DNA from: Azoarcus sp.
GTDB lineage: Bacteria; Pseudomonadota; Gammaproteobacteria; Burkholderiales; Rhodocyclaceae
Length of the DNA: 64,000 bases
NCBI GenBank assembly: GCA_030604735.1
Contig: JAUVVG010000002.1
Span: 103,154 to 167,153, forward strand
Direction: 5' to 3'
Positions 35,701 to 44,330 of this stretch are shown here, piece after piece. Under the pieces are notes generated by a model. The model worked only from the letters and a program-made list of their open reading frames with translations, searched no databases and had not been told where the DNA came from. Numbering within the stretch: the stretch's first letter is position 1; every line of letters begins with the position of its first letter. A program made the position numbers and the translations under genes.

Positions 35701-38700
35701 GCAAGTTCGGGCGAATCGGCGAGTTCGGTAGCTTCTGTGAGTTCGGTAGCTTCGGAAAGCTCGGTGGGTGCGGCGGGCGTGGAAGGTTCCGGCCACTCGG
35801 CCGCATCGCGCGGTTCGTCCGTGTCGCTCGACTCGTCCGTTTCATCGGAGCCGACCTGACTCGGAACGGCCGGGAAGTCGAGGTCTCCGAAATCCAGAAC
35901 CGGACTGGCCAGTTCGGGTTCGCCGTCGAGTGCCGGTATCGACAGCACCTCGGGCTCTTCGCCGAGTTCTGCCGCGAGAGCGGGTGGGCTGTCTTCGGCG
36001 GGCTCGGCCTCTTCCGTCGGCGGGGCTGCAGCTTCCGGCCCGAACGCGATCCCGGCATCGTCCGAACTCGAGTCGGCGCTTGAATCGAACTTCGGGATCT
36101 TGCTCGACTCGGTCGCCTCGTCGAGCGAGATCGCTTCCGGCAGAATGTCCGGTTCGCCGTCGAACATGATCGCTTCCGGCAGCAGATCGGCATCGTCCGC
36201 TTGCGGCAGATCTTCAGGCCACGGTTCGGCGTGGTCCTCGAGCGAGATTTCTTCCAGGCCTTCCTCCCGCGATGCTTGCGCAGTAGCGAGTGGCTCGGCG
36301 ATATCGTCAGTGATTTCGCTGTCGGGATGATCGGGCGATGAGGGCGGGAGGCCGTCCAATGTCAGCAGGAAACTCGAATCGTCGATCTCGAGTTCGAGTT
36401 CTTCGGATGAGAGTCGCTCGGACGCGACGTCCTCGGGTTTCGACTCATCGCTCGTGATCTCCTCGAGCGCGACTTCCTCGGATGCAACCTCCTCAGACGT
36501 CACTTGCTCAGGCGTCACTTCCTCAGGCGTGAGGTCAGCGGCCGGCTCGCGGGCTGCGGGCTCTTCGCGCTCGATATCCGCCGCCGCTTCCGGGGTCTCG
36601 GCCTCGCGCAGGCGCTCGGCGTCGGCCAGTATCTCGGTCGCGTCGTAGGCGAGGCCTTGCCCGGAGGCGATCTGCCGGACCCAGTCACCGAATAGCTGGT
36701 GCGCGTTCGATATCAGGCGGGTCAGAACCGAAGTCGGGGGCCACTCGAGCTGCAGCCAGCGGTTCAGTGTCTGCTCCAGGCTCCATGCGGCTTCGCCGAG
36801 GTCGGTCAGCCCGACCATTCGGCCACTGCCCTTGAGAGTGTGGAAGCTGCGCCGGATCGCGGTCAGCGCCTCGTGGTTGTCCGGGTTGGCCTCCAACTCG
36901 GCCAGTTCGATGGCGATGCTGCCCAATACTTCGGTGGCTTCTTCCAGGAAGATGTCGAGCAGCTCGGCATCGATCGCGGCGTCGCCCTCAGCGGTGGAGA
37001 CGCTCTCCTCGAAGGCGGGTTCGGCCGAGGCCGGGCTGGCCTGCCGGGATGCTTCCGCGGCGGTGTCCAGGGCTTCGAGGTCGTCCAGCGAGGTTTCGCC
37101 GAGGTCCAGTTCGAGGTCGAACTCCTCGATGCCGGGCAGCGGGGGCAGGTCCGAGGGCGCCCTCCCGAATGGCGCGTCGTCCAGCGCTGTGGCTTCGTCG
37201 GCCGGGGATTCGTCAAAGAGCGCTTCGGTCGACCGAACACCGGGAGCGCCGGAGGCGGGCTTTGTCGGCAGGGCGTCGAGATCAGGCGTCGGGGATTCGA
37301 ACGCCTCGTCGGCGCGGGCCGCTTCTTCCTGCGCGGGGATGCTGGGATGAAGAAAGTGGTCGAGCTCGGCCGGGCCGTGCTGGATCGCGTCGATGTAGAA
37401 GCCCAGTGCCGACAGACGGTGGGCCAGTTCCTCGAACTCTCCAGGTTGTGGCTCGGCTTCACCGTTGGCGAAGTGCTCCACCGTTTCGGCTGACTCGTTC
37501 ACCAGCGCGATGGCCTGCTCGTCGCCCAACAAGGACAGCGCGCCCGCGATCTGCTTGAGAGGCAGGGCCAGTCCGGCCAAGGGGGCACGCTTGGCCTGAT
37601 TTCTGAAGTAGTCGTCCAGCGCCTGTTCGACATGGGCGAGATTGGTCTGGATTTCCTTGGCGACCTGTTGCCTCGCCTGTTTCTCCTGCATGCGACGAGC
37701 GGCTTCCACCGTCGGAGACAACTCCGCCGCCTGGATATCCTCGCCACGGGTGAGCGCGTCAAGGCGGCTCAGCGTATCGGCGACCTGGTCGTTGAAGCCG
37801 GCGTCCGGCAATCCGCGGTCCAGTGAGACCTCGGCGAGGAGTAGCGCGGTGGCCATTTCGATCGCGATACGGTCCTGGAACTGCAACGGATCCTTGCGCA
37901 ACCAGTCGTTGAAATCGCACAGGCCCCGGAACAGCCGCTCCAGCGAGGGGCGGCCGAGCGGTCTGGACTGATCGAGCAGGGAGGTCAGGTGTTGCTCGAA
38001 GCGCGGCAGGGCTGCGGCTTGTCCGTCGCAGAAGTCGTCCCAGGCGCGCTTGCAGGCGCCGAGTTCGGCGTGCATCCCTTTGAGCAGGGGGGCGAGCGGG
38101 ATCTCGGTTACACCGCTGTCCGGCGCCGGCATCAGCGCATCGAGTTGCCAAAGCGCCCGGACTTCGCGTTGCCTTTCGGTTCTCTCGGGCGCCTGGGCGA
38201 TCCAGTACAGCAGTTCGCGCATCAAGGCTTCCGGCACCGACCGGACGTTACGCTGGAGTTGCCGCAGCTCCTTGGCCAGTTGGGGGCAGAGTCCGCGCAC
38301 CGCCGGTTGGTCGGCCAGGTCGCCATGGGCCAGTGCATCGAAGAAGGCCTGGGCTGCCCACCACAAGGAGGCAGGAGCAGGGCTTTCCAGCATGGCTTCC
38401 AGTTCGGCTGCGGCCTCGCGCATCTCGATCGGCCCGGCGCTGTCCTTGCCATTCTTGAGCCACTGCAGCAGGCCGCGCTCGAAGCGTGCGCGGGCCTTGC
38501 GCATCAGATCCAGCCAGTCGGCTTCCGAAGCCCTGGCGCGCGGCGCAGCCCTGCCCGGCCGGCGTGACAGGTCGGGATAAAACAGCGCCGACGGTGATAC
38601 CGTTGTCTGTCCGGTCGCGGTGGCCATCTCGGTGTAGAGCGGCATCAGCCGCATCGGCTGGTCCGGTGTGCCCCTGATCAGTTCTTCCAGGTAGTTGCCG

Positions 38701-39002
38701 ATGGCGGCCAGCGCGCGGGTCGCGATGGCGATATTCGCCTCGCTGGCGGGACATTCGCTGCGGGCGATCGCGCCCAGCATCTGATCCAGCGTGGTCGTGA
38801 ACCGGGTCAGCCCGTCCAGTCCGACGATGGAAAGCGCGCCGCAGGCCTGATGCACATGGGTCTGGGCGAACTGGAAGTGGGTCGTGGCATCCGGTTCCGC
38901 AGCGGCCTTGCCGAGGGCTTCGTCCGCGCGGGCGAGTGCAAGGTCGATCTCGCTCTTGACCCAGGTCAGCGGACCGAGGTCCAGTTCGTTACTCTGATTC
39001 AT
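32790..39002 (-). CDS. chpA: ChpA: multi-HPt CheA-type hybrid histidine kinase of the Pil-Chp system
   Basis: A 2070-residue kinase controlling type IV pilus motility. Recognisable in order: an N-terminal HPt-like region (about residue 50), HPt domains with FHTLKGSGRMVGL (about 720), AHTLAGISGTARI (about 1202) and LHTLKGSARMAG (about 1370), then dimerisation, an ATPase domain (LLRNAVAHGIE near 1650, SGRGVGMDVVK), a CheW-like domain, and a receiver (VMIVDDSLTVRKITGRLLER, acceptor Asp in VILSDIEMPRMDG). Long acidic low-complexity linkers with repeated TSEEVASEEV- and TELSEATEL-like units separate the HPt domains. The Thr of HTLAGISGTA and other substitutions suggest that not all HPts are equivalent. 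Last gene of the rubredoxin-pilGHIJ-chpA operon. Confidence 0.97.
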   Translation of the reverse strand: MNQSNELDLGPLTWVKSEIDLALARADEALGKAAAEPDATTHFQFAQTHVHQACGALSIVGLDGLTRFTTTLDQMLGAIARSECPASEANIAIATRALAAIGNYLEELIRGTPDQPMRLMPLYTEMATATGQTTVSPSALFYPDLSRRPGRAAPRARASEADWLDLMRKARARFERGLLQWLKNGKDSAGPIEMREAAAELEAMLESPAPASLWWAAQAFFDALAHGDLADQPAVRGLCPQLAKELRQLQRNVRSVPEALMRELLYWIAQAPERTERQREVRALWQLDALMPAPDSGVTEIPLAPLLKGMHAELGACKRAWDDFCDGQAAALPRFEQHLTSLLDQSRPLGRPSLERLFRGLCDFNDWLRKDPLQFQDRIAIEMATALLLAEVSLDRGLPDAGFNDQVADTLSRLDALTRGEDIQAAELSPTVEAARRMQEKQARQQVAKEIQTNLAHVEQALDDYFRNQAKRAPLAGLALPLKQIAGALSLLGDEQAIALVNESAETVEHFANGEAEPQPGEFEELAHRLSALGFYIDAIQHGPAELDHFLHPSIPAQEEAARADEAFESPTPDLDALPTKPASGAPGVRSTEALFDESPADEATALDDAPFGRAPSDLPPLPGIEEFDLELDLGETSLDDLEALDTAAEASRQASPASAEPAFEESVSTAEGDAAIDAELLDIFLEEATEVLGSIAIELAELEANPDNHEALTAIRRSFHTLKGSGRMVGLTDLGEAAWSLEQTLNRWLQLEWPPTSVLTRLISNAHQLFGDWVRQIASGQGLAYDATEILADAERLREAETPEAAADIEREEPAAREPAADLTPEEVTPEQVTSEEVASEEVALEEITSDESKPEDVASERLSSEELELEIDDSSFLLTLDGLPPSSPDHPDSEITDDIAEPLATAQASREEGLEEISLEDHAEPWPEDLPQADDADLLPEAIMFDGEPDILPEAISLDEATESSKIPKFDSSADSSSDDAGIAFGPEAAAPPTEEAEPAEDSPPALAAELGEEPEVLSIPALDGEPELASPVLDFGDLDFPAVPSQVGSDETDESSDTDEPRDAAEWPEPSTPAAPTELSEATELTEATELADSPELAEPTESSAATERSEPTEPQADAVSPAPALTAEAVQETSVETTVDRPALPDTVRLGDAEISRSLFDLYRGEAKTHIAVLHEVFAQLQRNPTRSLPEPAQRAAHTLAGISGTARIPPVQRLARALEHAIERLRELDHPPSADDTELMQQTRVTLEAMLADVSAERLPLDVPELETQLDQIGREDRALRPLPPEQTALVTESLAAEPLATAAPQDVSPEPSAPVHDDLDEQLLPIFLEEGADLIAQLHSTLRTWQDNQEDPTPAKATARLLHTLKGSARMAGAMRLGEHVHQLESRLELALKVGSPTPTLLDELVAGLDATEQQLDQIAHPESAQVAAGATGAQPGVEDDVSIEPAQTGEAAITSPTLRVRADTVDRFVNEAGEIGIARTRIEGELRTLRRSLLDLTENVIRLRNQLREVELQADMQMQSRIAQAESENADFDPLEMDRYTRLQELTRLMAESVGDVTTVQQNLLRNLDGAELALNGQARLSRDLQQALMQVRMVPFESLADRLHRVVRQSAKDLGKRVNLDLRGGRIEIDRSVLEHMTAPLEHLLRNAVAHGIETAEARVAAGKDSIGEIKLSVQQEGNEIAITLSDDGIGLDHGAILNKAREKGLVGPDEQMDERRLTNLIFVPGFSTASNVSAVSGRGVGMDVVKAETASVGGRIDVNSIRGQGTTFRIYLPVTLAVTQALLVKSGARSYAIPSSMIAQVMELRADALQQIIDDGGVEWQGQFFAYRYMPHLLGERSARAELQRFNALLLLHAGAQTLALHVESLRGNQEIVVKNAGPQLVRIVGITGATVLGDGEIVLIVNPVALASRSLAEPAGEPSSATTQGPIDLQAADAAAQQATVMIVDDSLTVRKITGRLLEREGYRVVSAKDGTDALEKLLDSLPDVILSDIEMPRMDGFDLLRNIRADARTQAIPVIMITSRLADKHREHAMKIGANEYLGKPFDEDELLRLIRGFTTGRF

Positions 39003-39043
39003 CTAAGCTCTTCTCCGCGGCGGCGGGTCGATGCGCACGGTGC

Positions 39044-40786
39044 TCACACCTTGAAGCCGGACACCGAACCCTTGAGTTCCACTGCGAGGTCCGCGAGCTC
39101 GCCGATCGAGATTGCGGTTTGCTGCGTGCCACGGGTGGTCTGTTCGGTGATCGCGAGGATGTCCTTCATCGTCGTCGCGACCCGGCTGGCGGTGGCCGCC
39201 TGTTGCTGGGTATCGGAAGAAATCTGTTCGATCAGCACCGCGGTTTCCGAAGAGACCTTGCCGATCTCGGCCAGCGCCTGCCCGGCGGCATCGGACAGCT
39301 GGGCGCCTTCGACCACGTCGCGGGTCGCGTTCTCCATCGCGCCGACCGCATCCTTGGTGTCGGTCTGGATGGTCTTGACAATGGCGGCGATTTGTTTGGT
39401 TGCTTCGCCGGAACGTTCGGCCAGGCGTTGCACCTCTTCGGCGACCACGGTGAAGCCGCGCCCGGCTTCCCCCGCCGACGCGGCCTGGATGGCGGCGTTA
39501 AGCGCGAGCACGTTGGTCTGTTCGGTGATGTCGGAGATCAGCTCCACGATCTCGCCGATCTCCTGCGAGGACTCGCCCAGGCGCTTGATGCGCTTGGAGG
39601 TTTCCTGGATCTGCTCGCGAATCTCCTGCATGCCCTTGATCGTGTTCTCGACCGCGTTCGTTCCTTTCTGCGCGGCATCGCGGGAGCGACGGGCCACCTG
39701 GGCGGAACGCAGCGCCCGCTCGGACGATTCGGTCATCGAGGCCGCCATGCCCTGGACGGTGGCGCCGACTTCCTCGATCTCGCGGCTCTGCCGCTCGGTC
39801 GCCTGGAGCAGTTCGGTCGAGGTGCGCTGGGCCGACTCGGTCGCCGCGGTCACCCGGGTCGCCGCGTCGTTGATCCGGCGCACCAGCACCGACAGCTCCT
39901 CGATCGTGTAATTGACCGAGTCGGCGATCGCGCCGGTGATGTCCTCGGTGACCGTGGCGCGCACGGTCAGGTCGCCGTCGGCGAGATCGCCCATCTCGTT
40001 CATCAGGCGCAGGATTGCCTGTTGCGACAGGTTGCGCTCTTCCTCGGCCGAGCGGCGCTGGGTGTCCGATTCGGCCTGACGGCGGTTGAGATCCTGGTCG
40101 TAAGCCCGGGCCATCATCGCCAGTACGATCAGGGCGAGCAGGCCGGTGCCGAGAATCGCGGCGGTGATCGGGCTGAAACCACTGCCGTCCGAGGCCGAAG
40201 CCGCGGCAAGATCGCGCGTACGTGCCTGCAGCGTGCCTGCCTCGGCCGCCAGGCGGGCGCTCGCCTGCTGTACCTGCGCGATGCGTTCCAGGTCGGAGAC
40301 CAGGGCGGTCGAGGCGTCCACCACGGCGGCAGCGGCGACCTCGATCTCGCGCAGGCCCTCGCGCAATTCGGGATCCAAGAAAGCTTGCTGCTGACGGGTC
40401 AGCGCGCGTTGAAAGCGTTCGCTCTCCGCACTCAGCCGGCTGGCCAGCTCGGCATCCGGCGTGGTGGTCGCTTGCAAGGCATTCGCGCCGGCGGCGATCT
40501 GTTGCGACAGCACTTGCACCTCGTTGGCCGCAGCGCGCAACTCGGGGGGTATCCCGGATTGCTGGCCCTGATAGATCATCAGGCCGACGATGGCCAGGAC
40601 CAGCAGGACGAACACGGTGCCCAGGGTCTTGATCCGGCCGGCTGCGGCCGGTGCCTGAGTCGCCCGTTGCGCAGGTTTGGGCGCCGGGGTGCTGGGAAGG
40701 TCGCTTTCGAGAATCGTCGTATCGGATGCTGTTTCGTTCTCGGCTGTCTTCTTGCCCAGAGACAGTCCGGAAAGCTTGAATGCCAT
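39044..40786 (-). CDS. pilJ: PilJ: methyl-accepting chemotaxis protein of the Pil-Chp system
   Basis: A 580-residue receptor. It has TM1 at about 53-73 ([20 protein letters not shown]), a helical periplasmic PilJ sensor domain of about 130 residues, TM2 at about 205-226, a HAMP region, and a long coiled-coil signalling domain with the conserved tip [20 protein letters not shown] followed by [16 protein letters not shown]. The periplasmic part is shorter than in Pseudomonas PilJ (682 aa overall). No methylation sites were assigned. It signals through PilI to ChpA. It is flanked by pilI upstream and chpA 41 bases downstream. Confidence 0.95.
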   Translation of the reverse strand: MAFKLSGLSLGKKTAENETASDTTILESDLPSTPAPKPAQRATQAPAAAGRIKTLGTVFVLLVLAIVGLMIYQGQQSGIPPELRAAANEVQVLSQQIAAGANALQATTTPDAELASRLSAESERFQRALTRQQQAFLDPELREGLREIEVAAAAVVDASTALVSDLERIAQVQQASARLAAEAGTLQARTRDLAAASASDGSGFSPITAAILGTGLLALIVLAMMARAYDQDLNRRQAESDTQRRSAEEERNLSQQAILRLMNEMGDLADGDLTVRATVTEDITGAIADSVNYTIEELSVLVRRINDAATRVTAATESAQRTSTELLQATERQSREIEEVGATVQGMAASMTESSERALRSAQVARRSRDAAQKGTNAVENTIKGMQEIREQIQETSKRIKRLGESSQEIGEIVELISDITEQTNVLALNAAIQAASAGEAGRGFTVVAEEVQRLAERSGEATKQIAAIVKTIQTDTKDAVGAMENATRDVVEGAQLSDAAGQALAEIGKVSSETAVLIEQISSDTQQQAATASRVATTMKDILAITEQTTRGTQQTAISIGELADLAVELKGSVSGFKV

Positions 40787-40835
40787 GTCGCGTGCTCCGC
40801 CGCAGATTGAGATTGTCGTGCTTCAGGGAGGGGGG

Positions 40836-41360
40836 TCAGGATCGTGCCAGACCCGCCTCCAGAAATTCCGGCTGAGTGATCAGCTTCTTCATGTCCAGCC
40901 GTAGCCACACCCGGTTCTGTAAATCCCGGACCGCGCCTGCCACCCAGGGGGGCTGCGGCTCGGTGTCGGCATCTTCGTCCGGCTCGAACTCGTCGGGGCT
41001 GTGCAGTCCACTGGTACGCGCGAACAGCAACGCACTGTTCACGCCGTGCCGGCCATGAATGACCAGCAAGCGGGCCAAACCGGCCGGGAGGATGCCGGAT
41101 TCGCCATGGAAGGCGGCAAAGTCGACGATGCCGTAGAGCGTGCCCCGGACGTTCGCGATGCCCCTGAACCAGTCGCGGGTCAAGGGCACCGGGCTGATGG
41201 GAGGCACCGGCAGTATCTCGCCGGTGTCGGTCAGCTCGACCAGCCAGCGTTTGCCGCCGGCTTCCACGCCGAGCAGCGAGCGTCGGTCGCCGGTGCGTGC
41301 TTCGGCGAGACGCTTGACCAGGTTCTCCTGGAACTCGCGCAGACTGATTCGTCTCGCCAT
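40836..41360 (-). CDS. pilI: PilI: CheW-like adaptor of the Pil-Chp system
   Basis: A 174-residue CheW-domain protein that couples PilJ to ChpA. It has the CheW pattern RRSLLGVEAGGKRWLVELTD, PVPLTRDWFRGIANVRGTLY, and IVDFAAFHGE. The C-terminus (VWLRLDMKKLITQPEFLEAG) is that of PilI. The ATG at 41360 (MARRISLREFQENLVKRLAE) is chosen; the longer frame is a shadow of pilH. It lies 5 bases downstream of pilH and 49 bases upstream of pilJ. Confidence 0.95.
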   Translation of the reverse strand: MARRISLREFQENLVKRLAEARTGDRRSLLGVEAGGKRWLVELTDTGEILPVPPISPVPLTRDWFRGIANVRGTLYGIVDFAAFHGESGILPAGLARLLVIHGRHGVNSALLFARTSGLHSPDEFEPDEDADTEPQPPWVAGAVRDLQNRVWLRLDMKKLITQPEFLEAGLARS

Positions 41361-41365
41361 GCTGC

Positions 41366-41731
41366 TCAGCCCAGCTTCTGGATGCGGACGGCCAGTTCCG
41401 CATGGTCGATCGGCTTGACCATGTAGTCCAGCGCGCCCTGGCGCATACCCCAGATCTTGTCGGTTTCCTGCGATTTGGTGGTGCACATGATGATCGGAAT
41501 GGCACGCGTGGCCGGGTCGCGCGAAATGGTGCGGGTGGCCTGGTAACCATTCATGCCGGGCATGACCACGTCCATCAGGATCAGGTCGGGCAACTCGGCC
41601 TTGCTCTTGACGATCGCGTCCTCGCCGTTCTCGGCAGTCAGCACCTGATAGCCGCGGGCCGTCAGCGCTTCGGTCATCGCGAAGCGTTCGGTCGGAGAGT
41701 CGTCGACAACGAGAATTTTCTTGATGGGCAT
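41366..41731 (-). CDS. pilH: PilH: single-domain response regulator
   Basis: A 121-residue receiver domain without an output domain. It has the acidic pair in ILVVDDSPTERFAM, acceptor Asp in LILMDVVMPGMNGYQATR, the Thr of IIMCTTKSQ, and the Lys in YMVKPIDHAEL. PilH acts with PilG as a phosphate sink or motor regulator downstream of ChpA, affecting PilT-driven retraction. The start MPIKKILVVDD at 41731 is preferred over an ATG 24 bases upstream. It lies between pilG and pilI. Confidence 0.96.
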   Translation of the reverse strand: MPIKKILVVDDSPTERFAMTEALTARGYQVLTAENGEDAIVKSKAELPDLILMDVVMPGMNGYQATRTISRDPATRAIPIIMCTTKSQETDKIWGMRQGALDYMVKPIDHAELAVRIQKLG

Positions 41732-41760
41732 GGCTGTCGGTGTTCCGTGTTGCACGCTGC

Positions 41761-42144
41761 TCAGCGGCTGTTGCCGGCGTGATGGGCGACCGCCTTGAGC
41801 AGACTGTCCTTGGTGAAGGGTTTGGTCAAGTACTCGTCCGAGCCGGCCATGCGACCACGGGCGCGGTCGAAGAGACCGTCCTTGGATGACAGCATGATAA
41901 CCGGGGTGGCCGACAGGCGCGGATTCTTCTTGATCAGCGAGCAGGTCTGGTAACCGTCCAGGCGCGGCATCATGATGTCGACGAATATCACGTCAGGGTT
42001 GTGGTCGGTGATCTTGGCCAGGGCGTCGAAGCCGTCTTCGGCGAGCAGAACGGTGCAACCGGCTTGGCTCAGAAAGATTTCCGCGCTGCGGCGAATGGTA
42101 TTGCTGTCATCAATGACCATCACCTTGAGTCCGCTCAGGTCCAT
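41761..42144 (-). CDS. pilG: PilG: single-domain response regulator
   Basis: A 127-residue receiver domain, MDLSGLKVMVIDDSNTIRRS, with acceptor Asp in VIFVDIMMPRLDGYQTCSLI, the Ser/Thr position in VIMLSSKDG and the Lys in YLTKPFTKDSL. PilG promotes pilus extension in the Pil-Chp pathway. It is preceded by the rubredoxin gene (120-base gap) and followed by pilH after 29 bases. Confidence 0.96.
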   Translation of the reverse strand: MDLSGLKVMVIDDSNTIRRSAEIFLSQAGCTVLLAEDGFDALAKITDHNPDVIFVDIMMPRLDGYQTCSLIKKNPRLSATPVIMLSSKDGLFDRARGRMAGSDEYLTKPFTKDSLLKAVAHHAGNSR

Positions 42145-42264
42145 CGTGTCAGTCCTTCATCAAGCTGCGGTGTGAATCGGCGCCACGGGCGCAGGGCTTG
42201 CTGCGGACCCGGTCCGAGCTGCCGCGACGACCCGGAAAATCCTCGGGCTGTTCGCCATCGGCGC

Positions 42265-42444
42265 TCAGATCTCGACCATCTCGAAGTCTTCCTTTCGGGC
42301 TTCGCACTCGGGGCAGGTCCAGTTGGGCGGAACATCCTCCCAGCGGGTGCCCGGTGGGAGTCCTTCGTCGGGCAGGCCGGCGGCTTCGTCGTAGATGAAG
42401 CCACAGATCAGGCACATGTATGTCTTGAATTCCGGGTTTGCCAT
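42265..42444 (-). CDS. Rubredoxin
   Basis: A 59-residue iron protein, MANPEFKTYMCLICGFIYDE at the N-terminus, with the two iron-binding knuckles CLICG and CPECE (Cys11, Cys14, Cys44, Cys47). Conserved aromatic and glycine residues (Tyr9, Trp35, GTRWEDVP) match one-iron rubredoxins. It is a small cytoplasmic electron carrier, for example to rubrerythrin, superoxide reductase or oxygenases. It has its own Shine-Dalgarno (GGGAGG in TCCCTCATG complement region reads AGGGA... weakly). It lies directly upstream of pilG on the same strand, an arrangement I recall as frequent in betaproteobacteria. Confidence 0.95.
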   Translation of the reverse strand: MANPEFKTYMCLICGFIYDEAAGLPDEGLPPGTRWEDVPPNWTCPECEARKEDFEMVEI

Positions 42445-42544
42445 GAGGGAGGTTCTGGATCCTATTTGGCGTTAAAATCGATCCCGATCTTACTCCATTT
42501 TCGTGCCTTTGCCAGAAGGTACCCCGTGAAGGCCCCTGTCTGAC

Positions 42545-43459
42545 ATGAGCGCCCATGCTTCTCCCCCGCCACCCTCGGTGCTGACTTTCGGCTGTACCGA
42601 CGCCACCGCCGGCGGAGGTCTCCAATCCGATGTGCTGACCATCGCGAGCATGGGTTGCCATCCTTTGTCGGTGGTGTGCGCGGTCGCCGTGCGGGACACC
42701 CGCGGGATGGAAGAGCTTCTGCCGCTCGACCCCGACGCGGTCGTCGCCCAGGCGCGAGCGGTGCTGGAGGACATCCCGGTCCACGCCTTTCGAGTCGGCA
42801 TGGTCGGCAGCGTCGAGAACCTCGCCGCGGTCGCCGAGATCCTGGCCGACTACCCGGATATCCCGATCGTGATCGAGCCGGCCCTGTCCTATCTCGACGG
42901 TCGCGACGGGGTCGGCGAGGATTTCTTCGATGCACTGGTGGAGTTGCTGCTGCCGCTCGCCACCGTGGTCGTGATCGGTCCTCACGACCTCGAGCGACTC
43001 GCTGCCGCGATCGACAGCGACGAGGGGGGCGAGGGGAGTGACGAGGAGGGCCGCGACGAAGACGACGAGGCGATCGAGGATGTCGCGTCGGGCCCGGCCA
43101 TGGCGTCGCTGGGCAGCGTGCGGTGCGTCGAGCGGCTGATCGCTGTGGGTGTCGCGCATGTGTTGCTGACGAATGCCGGTGAGCCCGGGCCGAATGTCGT
43201 GAATCTGTTGTTCGGCCCGGTCGGCCAGATGCGGTCGGACGCCTGGGAGCGCCTGGGGGGGCAGTTTTTCGGTGCCCGCACCACGCTGGCCAGCGCTGTC
43301 GCGGCCGCACTGGCCCATGGCATGGAGGTGGCGGAAGCCTGCCGCGAGGGGCAGGAGTTCGTGTGGCAGGCCCTGTCGTCCGGTTACCGGCTCGGCATGG
43401 GGCTGGCGGTCCCCGACCGGCTTTTCTGGGCCCGCGAGGAAGATTCCGATGAGGCCTGA
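42545..43459 (+). CDS. ThiD-like hydroxymethylpyrimidine kinase, divergent
   Basis: A 304-residue ribokinase-fold protein in the position of thiD. N-terminal FGCTDATAGGGLQSDVLTIA and VVCAVAVRDT match the HMP(-P) kinase fold. Two features are odd. The C-terminal anion-hole motif, normally GTGCTLS, reads GARTTLAS, so the catalytic cysteine and a glycine are replaced. There is also an acidic insertion around residues 158-180 (DSDEGGEGSDEEGRDEDD). It may be a low-activity or regulatory homologue, or a divergent functional kinase. It overlaps thiE by 11 bases, so both should be cotranslated for thiamine synthesis. Divergent from the rubredoxin gene. Confidence 0.82.
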   Translation: MSAHASPPPPSVLTFGCTDATAGGGLQSDVLTIASMGCHPLSVVCAVAVRDTRGMEELLPLDPDAVVAQARAVLEDIPVHAFRVGMVGSVENLAAVAEILADYPDIPIVIEPALSYLDGRDGVGEDFFDALVELLLPLATVVVIGPHDLERLAAAIDSDEGGEGSDEEGRDEDDEAIEDVASGPAMASLGSVRCVERLIAVGVAHVLLTNAGEPGPNVVNLLFGPVGQMRSDAWERLGGQFFGARTTLASAVAAALAHGMEVAEACREGQEFVWQALSSGYRLGMGLAVPDRLFWAREEDSDEA

Positions 43460-44075
43460 ACGCTTGCGGCGCGGCCTTTATCTGGTCACGCCCGATTGCG
43501 AGGAGACCCCGATGCTGGTCGGCCTGGTCCGATCCGCGCTGCGCGGCCGCCCGGCCCTGCTGCAGTACCGCAGCAAGCTCGTGTCCGCCACGCTGCGGGC
43601 GGAGCAGGCGGCCGCGGTCGGCGCGGTGTGCCGTGACGCCGGGGTCGCTTTCATCGTCAACGACAGCGTCGAACTGGCCCTCGCGGTGGGCGCTGACGGC
43701 GTCCATGTCGGACGTGACGATGGTGATACGGTCGGCATTCGGGCCGCGCTGGGCCCTGAGCGCATCCTCGGCGTGTCCTGCTATGACGACTGGTCGGCTG
43801 CCGAAGCGGCGATCGCAGCCGGGGCAGACTATGTCGCGTTCGGGGCGATGTTCCCGTCGCCGACCAAGCCGGCCACGGTGCGGGCCCCGACCTCGCTTCT
43901 GGAGCAGGCCGCGGCGCGGGGCGTGCCGTGCGCGGCCATTGGCGGGATCACCCTCGACAATGCCGGCGCGCTGGTCACCGCCGGTGCCGACCTGCTCGCG
44001 GTGATCAGCGACGTATTCGGCGCGCCCGACCCGGCAGCGCGTGCCGAAGGATATCGCGCCTTATTTCCGGACTGA
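43449..44075 (+). CDS. thiE: Thiamine phosphate synthase
   Basis: A 208-residue TIM-barrel enzyme joining HMP-PP and thiazole phosphate to thiamine monophosphate. It has LLQYRSKLVSATLRAEQA, FIVNDSVELALAVGADGVHV, GVSCYDDWSAAEAAIAAGAD (the usual GxSxH is GVSCY), FGAMFPSPTKP and AIGGITLDNAGALVTAGAD. The ATG at 43449 overlaps the thiD-like gene by 11 bases and fits the family's N-terminus; the longer frame is a shadow. A hairpin lies shortly after its stop. Confidence 0.95.
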   Translation: MRPERLRRGLYLVTPDCEETPMLVGLVRSALRGRPALLQYRSKLVSATLRAEQAAAVGAVCRDAGVAFIVNDSVELALAVGADGVHVGRDDGDTVGIRAALGPERILGVSCYDDWSAAEAAIAAGADYVAFGAMFPSPTKPATVRAPTSLLEQAAARGVPCAAIGGITLDNAGALVTAGADLLAVISDVFGAPDPAARAEGYRALFPD

Positions 44076-44088
44076 TTCCGCAGGGAGA

Positions 44089-44119
44089 GATCCCGCCGGC
44101 GTGGTTCCGCCGCGGGATC
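44089..44119. other. Inverted repeat after thiE
   Basis: Arms GATCCCGC (44089-44096) and GCGGGATC (44112-44119) with a 15-base loop lie 14 bases after the thiE stop. There is no U-run. The rest of the 255-base gap to hemL holds a second short inverted repeat (CACGCC/GGCGTG at 44132-44145) and no gene. Confidence 0.45.
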
Positions 44120-44330
44120 GAGTCTGACGAGCACGCCGTGGCGTGACGCCTCTCCGCACTTGATCACGGCGCGGTGGGACATGCCGCAAGCGGCCGACAA
44201 GGCGTGCATCGGGCACGGCGATGGTGCCTTGCCCGGTTGCATCAATGCGCGGGCTGCTCATCCACGGTGGACCCGCCGGGGCGGAGGGGCGACAATGCCG
44301 GCCTGACATCAACCCGAATCAAGACTCGAC

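Noticed and set aside
42445..42544. TPP riboswitch upstream of the thiD-like gene
   Set aside because: No CTGAGA thi-box core or conserved helices seen in the 100-base leader.
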